DNA from: Thermaurantimonas sp046299575
Lineage (GTDB): Bacteria > Bacteroidota > Bacteroidia > Flavobacteriales > Schleiferiaceae
Direction of reading: 5' to 3'
DNA length: 64,000 nt
NCBI RefSeq assembly: GCF_046299575.1
Contig: NZ_JBKBHX010000002.1
Span: 248,001-312,000, forward strand
Numbering within the stretch: position 1 is the first letter of the stretch; every line of letters begins with the position of its first letter. The position numbers and the translations under genes are program-made. The notes under the pieces are model-generated. The model was not told the DNA's origin, ran no database searches, and saw only the letters and a list, made by a program, of their open reading frames with translations. Of the stretch, positions 43,941 to 51,328 are shown piece after piece.

Positions 43941-45017
43941 TTAACTGTTTAGAGTTGTGCCGATATAAAATTTACCAAAACCTTGTTCGGCGAAACCTTT
44001 CACTTCGTCGAAAGGATTGTTTTGATACAAATACTCAAATACGTGATGGGGATTACGAGCTTTCAGGTAATAAACACTTCCTGCCGGGACAGCTTTATAC
44101 ATCGTTTTTGGGGTTCGATTTGCCATGTCAAATCCTCCTGCATACACTGGTTTTCCTATTGCATAAGTCAATAGTTCAAAATCGTTAGAGTTGAGAAATG
44201 CTTTGGGGCAATAGCCATTTTCTAATATCGCAGGCGTGCTCAGATAAACCCTTAGCACATCAGATTTTAATTTCTCTGGTCTTAAATGAAGATCAGGTAT
44301 TTGATTTTGGTCGATATGTTCATAAAATGCTGATTTATTCTCACCCCCTAAGCGAATGATACCTTTCTCTTCGAGTTCTAAATTTTCATATTCAATTGCT
44401 ATTCTTATTTTATTTCCTTTATTGTTTTCAAGTCTTTGCATGTTCACCCGGTACATTTTGCCTTCTGCCTCACCAGATGTTGTACGGCTGAAATTGTCCC
44501 GGGCTATACCAATTTTAGGCTCAGAAGTTATAAAATTATTTAATGAATCAGCATAAATCTGGCTTTCGTTATAATTCAAATAGTGGACAAAGCGATTTCT
44601 TGCTAAAATTCCTTTGCTTAGTTCATCTACTTTTTTTCGCAGTGGAGCATATAAAACTTCCTTTTTTTCATTGGAACCAGTAGTTAATGCTTCTCGTTTA
44701 AGAAAATAGATTTTTTTGGCTTCTTCATCATTTTTGTCTTTGAATTTTACCAAATCCAAAGGCATTGTAAAATAGGATGTTTCGTTTATCAAAAGATAGA
44801 TATTGTGAATTTTAAAATCACGTGTGTTTTCGATTGCTTTTTTAGGATCTGTTATACCTTTTTGAAACATAAAAGCCGTTCGAATTGCCCCATAAATTAC
44901 AGATGGATATGGTGGAAAAATGCCATCAGCCCAAACTTCTTCGCCCATAGAAAAAGGCTTGCCGTCTCTGAAAAAGAGTGTATCAATTGCCTCAATATGT
45001 ATCGTTTTCTTAGTCAT
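43941..45017 (-). CDS. cmr3: type III-B CRISPR RAMP protein Cmr3
   Basis: A 358-residue Cas5-like protein with the strongly conserved start IHIEAIDTLFFRDGKPFSMGEEVWADGIFPPYPSVIYGAIRTAF (about residues 6-49). The end GFAEQGFGKFYIG is its glycine-rich loop. Cmr3 binds the 5' tag of crRNA and Cmr2. It overlaps the cmr2 stop by eight bases. Confidence 0.95.
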   Translation of the reverse strand: MTKKTIHIEAIDTLFFRDGKPFSMGEEVWADGIFPPYPSVIYGAIRTAFMFQKGITDPKKAIENTRDFKIHNIYLLINETSYFTMPLDLVKFKDKNDEEAKKIYFLKREALTTGSNEKKEVLYAPLRKKVDELSKGILARNRFVHYLNYNESQIYADSLNNFITSEPKIGIARDNFSRTTSGEAEGKMYRVNMQRLENNKGNKIRIAIEYENLELEEKGIIRLGGENKSAFYEHIDQNQIPDLHLRPEKLKSDVLRVYLSTPAILENGYCPKAFLNSNDFELLTYAIGKPVYAGGFDMANRTPKTMYKAVPAGSVYYLKARNPHHVFEYLYQNNPFDEVKGFAEQGFGKFYIGTTLNS

Positions 45018-46845
45018 TTCCTTGCAGTTTACGGTTGATAAAGTCGCAAATGCTTAGTGAAGCATTGAAGTTTTTGATATTGCGTTTATTGGGCTCATAA
45101 ACTTGCTTCACTTTTTTTGCCATTTCCAGAGCCTCTTCTTTGGTAGCTTTGTTTTTTGCCCGCAATACAAGCCTTTCAATCTCATGATTCAGAATTTGAA
45201 TTATCGTTGAATCTATTTCTCCGTCAAGCAGCATCGTTTCTCTTTGTAAAACAGTGATGAAATTGCTGCTGAAAAGTGCATCCAACCCTTCTCTAACTTC
45301 CTGCAAAAGTTCGGTATACCAAACATCCTCACTGTTTTTAATTGTTTTAAATGGCAAGACCACCTTATGGATCTCCCCCGATTTTTTGAGTACAGCGATG
45401 CCAAAACTGTCTTTATTTTCGGTGTCTTTGGCTTCCTCTTCCATTTTTCTTGCCCAATTCAGTACTTCGGAAAGGGGCGTTTTGTAGTGGGCTATGGCAA
45501 TGCCTGCTGAGAAGGTCATTTCTTTGTTTTCTTTAATTTGAAATCTGCCATCAGAAATTTTATCGCTGACTTGTGCTTTAAATTGCTCTCGCAGGTGCTT
45601 TATTACTTCAAACAAGTAATGTAGATTTACAAAACCCAAATAGTCATCACCGCCTGCATACACGGTACGACCTTTTTTAGTTTTATCAGTACCTGAGCCA
45701 TCTACATAGTTGCTGGCATATCTGGCAAATCCGGATAACAAGTCTGAAAGATGGGTATGGAAATCGTGCAATTTTATTTCTCTTTCGATCAGGTATTCGC
45801 CCGAAAGCCAGGCACCCATACTGTCGGCATCAAAAAGCAGAATTGCATAATACTTAGTAAAATACAGGTTATTCTCTTTAGCTTTTTTGTAAATATTTTT
45901 GAGTTTTGATTTTGCGACTTCGAGAAAGCCAATGTTGATGTTGTGTTTTTCAAAATATTTTTTAGTGAAATTTTCTTCAAAAAACAATTGACCATCTACT
46001 TCATCAATATTTTGGGTCTGATTTTCACTCACACAATATGCAAATTCATTTAAAAACAGGTTTTGTCCTTGCTGGTCTTGTATTTTTTTCAGTTCGGTAA
46101 GTGTATGCAGCAATGCAATATCTGCTGTTGAGTCAAATTCTTTTCTTTCTCGGTCACTTCGGAAAGGATAAAAACGCTTGATGAAAGTTATGGCTGAAAG
46201 TCCCTCCCCTTCGTTTATGTTGGGATTATCAAATTGAGCGACAAGGGGTATTATTGTTTTTCCATCTTGAGATATTGCGTAAGTATATGCTGGTAAAACG
46301 TCAGATTTGTAAAACACCAAAGCATTTTGCTCACCGCTGAGTGAACATTTACGACCTTGTTCGGGATATTGGGTGAAAATACGTGAATTTTTGACCGCAC
46401 CGAGCAGCCGGTCGGCATTATCGTAAGCGGCCGCATAGTTGTCGTTTTTAACCGGTACAAATACCCAAAAAGAAGAAAAATAGTCTTTGAGTTGGGCTTC
46501 AAAGGCATCTTTGATTTTGGCATACTCGGTTGTGCCGATTTTTTCTGCGGCTTTTTTAGTCAGTCTTTGAAGTTCAACAGCTACTTCATTAGCTATTTTT
46601 TTACCTAAGTCTTTTAGCTCCTGGTCTGTTTTGTTAAAATTAAAAGAAGCCAAAATGCGATTGGGCATGGATTCGGAATTTTTGGAAGGGAATATCACCG
46701 TTCCGCCCTCATCTTTTATTGCCAAATAAACCTTTCGGATAAAATCGGAAAGCATCCGACTCCCCGCCCACAAATCTTGTGTCTTGCGTGCCTGCGAGAT
46801 AAAACTCTGCACGGGCGTGATGGTAAAAAGGAATAGGTGGGTCAT
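45010..46845 (-). CDS. cmr2: type III-B Cas10 (Cmr2), cyclase motif intact, no HD domain
   Basis: A 611-residue Cmr2. It begins directly with TPVQSFISQARKTQDLWAGSRMLSDF (first Palm part), so the N-terminal HD nuclease domain found in longer Cmr2 is absent. The second Palm has LLFDADSMGAWLSG (about residues 336-349) and YAGGDDYLGF (GGDD at 398-401). It should therefore be able to make cyclic oligoadenylate when target RNA is bound, but not cut DNA by HD. A Cys-rich KCSLSG segment is near residue 166. Overlaps cmr3 by eight bases and cmr1 by four. Confidence 0.95.
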   Translation of the reverse strand: MTHLFLFTITPVQSFISQARKTQDLWAGSRMLSDFIRKVYLAIKDEGGTVIFPSKNSESMPNRILASFNFNKTDQELKDLGKKIANEVAVELQRLTKKAAEKIGTTEYAKIKDAFEAQLKDYFSSFWVFVPVKNDNYAAAYDNADRLLGAVKNSRIFTQYPEQGRKCSLSGEQNALVFYKSDVLPAYTYAISQDGKTIIPLVAQFDNPNINEGEGLSAITFIKRFYPFRSDRERKEFDSTADIALLHTLTELKKIQDQQGQNLFLNEFAYCVSENQTQNIDEVDGQLFFEENFTKKYFEKHNINIGFLEVAKSKLKNIYKKAKENNLYFTKYYAILLFDADSMGAWLSGEYLIEREIKLHDFHTHLSDLLSGFARYASNYVDGSGTDKTKKGRTVYAGGDDYLGFVNLHYLFEVIKHLREQFKAQVSDKISDGRFQIKENKEMTFSAGIAIAHYKTPLSEVLNWARKMEEEAKDTENKDSFGIAVLKKSGEIHKVVLPFKTIKNSEDVWYTELLQEVREGLDALFSSNFITVLQRETMLLDGEIDSTIIQILNHEIERLVLRAKNKATKEEALEMAKKVKQVYEPNKRNIKNFNASLSICDFINRKLQGND

Positions 46846-47867
46846 AGGGTGATGAGATTTAATTTTTCTTGAAGTTTTGTGTTGAATTTTTGGGTGGCGT
46901 CATTAAATTTAATTATCGCATCTGGCGGAACAGACTTGCCTTTTTTCAAATTTTCATTGCTTATACCAGAAACATACTCGTAGGGAACAAATAAGATGTA
47001 GCCCGTGTACCCCCCATTTTCTTCATCTAAAAATAAAAAATATGATTTTGAGTGTCTTTCTAAAAAAGCATTTCTGTCTTGAACAATTGGTGCGGCTATA
47101 TATCTCCTTGTGTCGTAAGTGTGTCCATCTCCCATATTTTTTCTTGCATGAATATAAGCATCGCCAATTACTTTTAGAGCATTATCGTAAGTACCATTGA
47201 TTACATCTCTTGCTTTAAAGAGTAGTACTGAACTTGAAAGACTTGTAAACTTTGATTTTGGATTAGTAGTTTTTAGTAAATCTTTCCATTTGGGTAAATT
47301 TTGAGTAATGTCTGTTGCAGTATTATCTTCACTTTCTATTGCCTTGATAATTTTTATTTTGCCAAAACCATTTCTACTCTTTGAGCCTAACCCGCCTACG
47401 TAACACATCAGTACAAAAGCCTTAATTACCTCATCTACTTTTTTTTCATCAGTAAATCTCAGGCAGATGTTAAACTGTTGCCCTTCATCAAAAAAAGCGT
47501 GTGTAAATCCTTCACGATAATCATAAGCACCATAAGCAAGATAATTCAAGATATTAACAGGTGTATTTCTTGAAAGTGGATAGTTTCCTCTATGCTGAGG
47601 GAATCTATCTTTTGTGCTTGGTTTTAAAAAGTTTTTATCTCTTGGGCAAGTAATTATCACCTTACTCCTCTGCGCAGGCTCTGTCCCCCCAAAAATCTCA
47701 CTTTCTTGTTTTTTTAATTCTTCAAGGCTCAGATGTCCATTCAGCGCCCGCCACCAAAAGCGCAAAGCCCCTTTGATGCTGGGTGGACGTAGTTCAGGAA
47801 TGCTCTGGTCTGCACCCGAGAGAAACATGGGTGTTATGGTTTCGCAGGTGAAGGTGATTGTTTTCAT
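46842..47867 (-). CDS. cmr1: type III-B CRISPR RAMP protein Cmr1
   Basis: A 341-residue RAMP protein. MKTITFTCETITPMFLSGADQ then PELRPPSIKGALRFWWRALNG (about residues 20-40) is the Cmr1 signature, and GGLGSKSRNGFGKIKI (about 154-169) is its glycine-rich loop. Cmr1 helps bind the crRNA 3' region and target RNA. I start at ATG 47867 (MKTITF); eight extra residues are possible from 47891. It is first in the cmr operon, 103 bases after the WYL regulator. Confidence 0.93.
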   Translation of the reverse strand: MKTITFTCETITPMFLSGADQSIPELRPPSIKGALRFWWRALNGHLSLEELKKQESEIFGGTEPAQRSKVIITCPRDKNFLKPSTKDRFPQHRGNYPLSRNTPVNILNYLAYGAYDYREGFTHAFFDEGQQFNICLRFTDEKKVDEVIKAFVLMCYVGGLGSKSRNGFGKIKIIKAIESEDNTATDITQNLPKWKDLLKTTNPKSKFTSLSSSVLLFKARDVINGTYDNALKVIGDAYIHARKNMGDGHTYDTRRYIAAPIVQDRNAFLERHSKSYFLFLDEENGGYTGYILFVPYEYVSGISNENLKKGKSVPPDAIIKFNDATQKFNTKLQEKLNLITL

Positions 47868-47901
47868 ATCTTCTGAGGCTTCTTCTAACATTTATCAAAT
47901 T

Positions 47902-47919
47902 GCCTTAATTTAAGGTATT
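47902..47919. promoter_or_regulatory. palindrome in the cmr operon leader
   Basis: CCTTAA-T-TTAAGG is symmetric (47902-47914) and runs into TAAGGTATT, similar to half of the 20-bp palindrome before cas6. It lies about 35 bases before the cmr1 start. A regulatory role is a guess. Confidence 0.3.
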
Positions 47920-47970
47920 ATTCAAATTACATTTAACAAATTTTATATAAAAATATTAATTTTTCAATAC

Positions 47971-49011
47971 CTAACTTCTAGAATTTTCTGGAATTTTAGT
48001 GTAGCGATTAAGCATTTTCATGCTTTCTAGCATCATTGTTTGTCGCAGGTGCTCAGGGCTGAGTACCTCAATCTGACCGCCAAAAGATAATAATAGGTTT
48101 TTCAACTCTTGATTGATGATGACTTGGAGTTGTATCTCAGCACCGTTTTCATTTTCTGATTTTTGAATGATCTTTTGGCTCTGATGCATAGGCTTGGTCC
48201 GAATGTAGGGCAATACATTTTTATCTACCCAAATTCGTATTTTTTCAGGAGTTGCACCTTCAGGGCGCGTCACGCCCACGATGTCTTCGAAATATTCCGT
48301 AAAATCGATTTCCGTATTTGGCATAGCTTCTTTTGTAGTCAGTTCATAAGATTCAATGCGGTCTACTGCCAGATTCATTACTTTGAGTTCCGGTCGGTGC
48401 ATGGCTTTGCCAAATACAAACCAGCGACTGTTGAAATGGCGCATATGCCAGGGATGGAATTCAAAATGTTGCTTTTCGTCGGTGAAGGGTGCATAGAGAA
48501 CATGTACTGTCAATCCTTTCAGCACTGAATACACGATTCTTGGTATTAGTTTTACATTGTGGTAATCCACATTTAGGTCGTACGTGATTTTGTTGTATTG
48601 TTTTGCAACGCGTTCTTCGCGTAACTCGGTCAGGGCAGTAAGTTTTTCAAAGATGTCGGGATCTATTATGGCTTTGTAATCGCCCAAAGTACTGAAGTAG
48701 AGTCTAAAGAGCTCTTTGTCGCGCTCGCTGAGATGTCGTGTCCAGGAATCGAATTCCTGAATGTCAGGACTTGTTATTTTGTAGATGATTCTTCGGCCTT
48801 TTCGTATTTTATCTAACACGATTTCACCGCTGTTTTCGATTTCTTCTATGTCATTATAAAAAGTCCGCCGAGTGATGGGTTGATAGCCGTTTCGCGTGAG
48901 CCAGGTATTGATTTGTTCAACTACTTCATCTACGCTGTATTCGTGAAAAGGATGCCGAAGAATTTCGATGATCTTCTGCTGTCGCTTAAACGCTGGATAA
49001 GTATCTGCCAT
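47971..49011 (-). CDS. WYL-domain transcriptional regulator
   Basis: A 346-residue protein. An N-terminal winged helix-turn-helix (about residues 8-70: AFKRQQKIIEILRHPFHEYSVDEVVEQI..., ITRRTFYNDIEEIENSG) is followed by the WYL ligand-sensing domain (about 160-225: VHVLYAPF...HFEFHPWHMRHFNSRWFVFG) and a WYL C-terminal part to the end. Such regulators commonly sit beside type III and other CRISPR loci and sense nucleic acid or nucleotide signals. Here it is upstream of cmr1 on the same strand and divergent from the HNH gene, so it may control both. Confidence 0.92.
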   Translation of the reverse strand: MADTYPAFKRQQKIIEILRHPFHEYSVDEVVEQINTWLTRNGYQPITRRTFYNDIEEIENSGEIVLDKIRKGRRIIYKITSPDIQEFDSWTRHLSERDKELFRLYFSTLGDYKAIIDPDIFEKLTALTELREERVAKQYNKITYDLNVDYHNVKLIPRIVYSVLKGLTVHVLYAPFTDEKQHFEFHPWHMRHFNSRWFVFGKAMHRPELKVMNLAVDRIESYELTTKEAMPNTEIDFTEYFEDIVGVTRPEGATPEKIRIWVDKNVLPYIRTKPMHQSQKIIQKSENENGAEIQLQVIINQELKNLLLSFGGQIEVLSPEHLRQTMMLESMKMLNRYTKIPENSRS

Positions 49012-49034
49012 AGGAGTTGTTTTAATGTTTTTAT

Positions 49035-49048
49035 TTTCATTAATGAAA
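49035..49048. promoter_or_regulatory. palindrome upstream of the WYL regulator gene
   Basis: TTTCATTAATGAAA, a perfect 14-bp inverted repeat 24 bases before the WYL ATG. It shares TTTCAT/ATGAAA with the inverted repeat at 49128-49152. Autoregulation is possible. Confidence 0.4.
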
Positions 49049-49127
49049 CAAAAGTAATTTTGAAGTATTTATTAGAGAGTTAATATAATTCACTGTAAAA
49101 GAATTAAAATAATTAAATTTTCTATTA

Positions 49128-49166
49128 TATGTGAAATTTAATTTCATATATTTATAGTATTTTTGC
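49128..49166 (+). promoter_or_regulatory. HNH-cassette promoter with overlapping inverted repeat
   Basis: A -7 box TATTTTTG (49159-49166) fits TAnnTTTG. Just upstream an inverted repeat with arms ATATGTGAAAT and ATTTCATATAT (11 bp, one mismatch, 3-base spacer; 49128-49152) covers the expected -33 region. This looks like an operator-promoter for the plus-strand cassette starting at 49215. Confidence 0.45.
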
Positions 49167-49214
49167 CATGGGTTTTAAGCCTAAAGGGGTTTGATCACTA
49201 AAAATGCTAAAAAT

Positions 49215-49574
49215 ATGAATAACGGAAGAGAAACATTCAGAAATGGAGCGTATGGAGCTTACAATTCTTTTACTGAACAAGGTAAGCCGATATACGAGGA
49301 AGAAGCTACTCACGGAAGTTATGGAGCGCTTCTGTTGCATCCGGAGTGGAAAAAGTGCCGTGAACGCATACTGGTTCGCGACTTTCGCAAGTGTAGAAAC
49401 TGTGGTTCCCCTGAGGAATTAGAAGTTCACCACCGTCAGTATCACTTCTATGTAAGGCAAAATAAGTATGCCGAGCCTTGGAACTATCCTGATCATCTGA
49501 TGATTACGCTCTGCAAGCGCTGCCATGCACGAGGACACCAGCTGTATCAGGTTCCTACTTTTTACATCGATTAA
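49215..49574 (+). CDS. HNH endonuclease-type protein
   Basis: A 119-residue protein with a C-terminal HNH/zinc region: CRNCG (about residues 60-64), EVHHRQYHFY (HH of the motif, about 71-80) and LCKRCHARGH (about 101-110). The WxP-type segment YAEPWNYPDHLMITLC is common among short HNH proteins of Bacteroidota. The first 35 residues are Gly/Tyr-rich and unlike known domains. The ATG at 49215 follows the promoter; a TTG at 49191 is less likely. Substrate unknown. First of three plus-strand genes. Confidence 0.8.
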   Translation: MNNGRETFRNGAYGAYNSFTEQGKPIYEEEATHGSYGALLLHPEWKKCRERILVRDFRKCRNCGSPEELEVHHRQYHFYVRQNKYAEPWNYPDHLMITLCKRCHARGHQLYQVPTFYID

Positions 49575-49606
49575 GCGGATGTTTAACCTCTTAAATTCTA
49601 AATACG

Positions 49607-50218
49607 ATGAAATCTTTTTTTGACTTTTTTAAAAGAAAACCGGATGATTCAAACAATCAAAATCAAGATGACAAAGGATCACAGGATTCGCGTATTACCA
49701 GCAATGGTGTCTACGATGTACCCCGCGAAATGTTTATCGAGGAAAATCCACCAAAAGGTGTTCAAACTTCCAATAGTAATGATCAGCAAAAACAAAGTGA
49801 AATGAATCAAAGTTATACCGTGCTGAAAGGCATAAGAGCAGTTATTGCTTCTTTTAGTGAAGATTTTGAGAAAAAAGGGTTCGATGATGCTCTAGTGATT
49901 CAGGATAGAAACTTCATGAATAAAGGTATCGAACTCCTAAAGCTTAAGTTACATTCAGTGATCGAACAGTTTCTGCTGGATATTTCTAACGAAATAATTT
50001 CTCTGGAAAGTCGGATTCAACAGTTAAGAGATTTTAATTTAAATGATTATGCAAATTCTTTATTGAGTAATTTGAACAATTTAAAAAAAGAATTAGAGCA
50101 CATAAAAGAGTATCAAAAAGACTTTCAAGAAGAAGGGAATCTGACGCAAAAGTGCTTGCTTTCATATGAAAGAGGTTTTATGAAGGGAATCGTTCATTTA
50201 TATAAAAATAATAACTAA
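49607..50218 (+). CDS. unknown protein, charged linker plus coiled coil
   Basis: A 203-residue protein that I do not recognise. Residues 1-11 are aromatic and basic (MKSFFDFFKRK) and may touch the membrane. Residues 12-70 are a polar, probably disordered linker rich in Asn, Gln, Asp and Ser. Residues 75-200 are predicted all-helical with heptad-like leucines (IRQLRDFNLNDYANSLLSNLNNLKKEL), so a coiled coil. No catalytic motif is seen. It lies 32 bases after the HNH gene and 55 before the DUF4407 gene, which suggests a joint role with these. Confidence 0.7.
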   Translation: MKSFFDFFKRKPDDSNNQNQDDKGSQDSRITSNGVYDVPREMFIEENPPKGVQTSNSNDQQKQSEMNQSYTVLKGIRAVIASFSEDFEKKGFDDALVIQDRNFMNKGIELLKLKLHSVIEQFLLDISNEIISLESRIQQLRDFNLNDYANSLLSNLNNLKKELEHIKEYQKDFQEEGNLTQKCLLSYERGFMKGIVHLYKNNN

Positions 50219-50273
50219 AAATAATTAAATATTTAACTAAAAAATACCGTTTAACTTTTAAATTATTTCTGCC

Positions 50274-51281
50274 ATGAGAAACTTATTACTAGCAATATCT
50301 TGCATTCTTACTGGTTACAACTATGATGTAGTAAAAGAGTGTTCACCGGCAATGTCACGGAAGATTTATACGTATGCAATTATCCTAATATTAATCACCG
50401 GAATCTGGTTTTTTGTGGGCAAAAATTTTTATATTATGTATGTGAATCAACATGAGACTCCTGAGAGACACATATTTTCAATTTACGTGGGAGCTTTTGC
50501 AGCTTTTATGGTATTTGTGATAGAGAGAATAATTTTGTCGACGGAAAAAACTAATGGATGGAATTTTACAATAAGATTTATTATTGGAGTTGTTATTGCT
50601 ATCATAGGAGCTTTGGTTGTAGATCAGTACATTTTTAAAGGTGATATTGAAATAGAAAGGAATAAGGTTAAAGGAGAACGAATAGATGAATTAGTAGCGT
50701 CTCGTTCTAAGGATTTAAAAGATCAACTGATCGCATTAGAAGAAGAAAAAAGTGCTCTGGTAATAAAATCAGACTCTACCAGGTATGAGGTAATGAAAAA
50801 ACCTTATACAAAAGAAGTAACATTTAAAGAGGAATCAAATGAAAAAAATAATATCGAAAAAAATGATCAAAATCAAACTGAAAAAATAAAGAGAATACAA
50901 GTTACTTTGGTTCCACACCCAGGATATAAATTTATTGATGAATTAAATGAAAAAATTGATTTGATAAATTCCCAAATTCAAGAAAAACAAAAGAACATCC
51001 AACAATTAAGAGAAAATGTAACCTTGGAAGTAGAAAAATCCTTTGGATTAATTGATGATTTAAAACTTTTATGGAATTTAATTTTTGGCTCTATTATTGC
51101 TGGTTTAGTCTATTTTTTGTTCTTTATTTTATTCTTATTTGTTGAGCTTTTAGTTTTGTATTTGAAATGGGAAAATTACAAAAATGGGGGTGAAAATGAA
51201 TATTCCGATATCGTACAAGAGAAGAGGAATATCAATCGAATGAACCGAACAATAAATTCATTGAATCGAATATTGAATTAA
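50274..51281 (+). CDS. DUF4407 membrane protein
   Basis: A 335-residue DUF4407 family protein. Three N-terminal membrane segments (about residues 31-52, 64-84 and 96-116) are followed by a long helical coiled coil (about 120-250), and then a fourth membrane segment (about 263-294) and a polar tail. The family has no known function; members resemble membrane sensors with a coiled-coil stalk. It is the last gene of the HNH cassette, before a terminator. The coiled coil could pair with the helical 203-residue protein. Confidence 0.85.
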   Translation: MRNLLLAISCILTGYNYDVVKECSPAMSRKIYTYAIILILITGIWFFVGKNFYIMYVNQHETPERHIFSIYVGAFAAFMVFVIERIILSTEKTNGWNFTIRFIIGVVIAIIGALVVDQYIFKGDIEIERNKVKGERIDELVASRSKDLKDQLIALEEEKSALVIKSDSTRYEVMKKPYTKEVTFKEESNEKNNIEKNDQNQTEKIKRIQVTLVPHPGYKFIDELNEKIDLINSQIQEKQKNIQQLRENVTLEVEKSFGLIDDLKLLWNLIFGSIIAGLVYFLFFILFLFVELLVLYLKWENYKNGGENEYSDIVQEKRNINRMNRTINSLNRILN

Positions 51282-51290
51282 AAAGTTAAT

Positions 51291-51328
51291 GGCCGGCGAT
51301 CATAGAAATGATCCCGGCCTTTTTTTTA
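51291..51328 (+). terminator. terminator of the HNH-DUF4407 cassette
   Basis: GGCCGG-GATCAT pairs with ATGATC-CGGCC, loop AGAA, then eight or nine T. The T-run overlaps the end of the convergent helicase gene. Confidence 0.9.
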
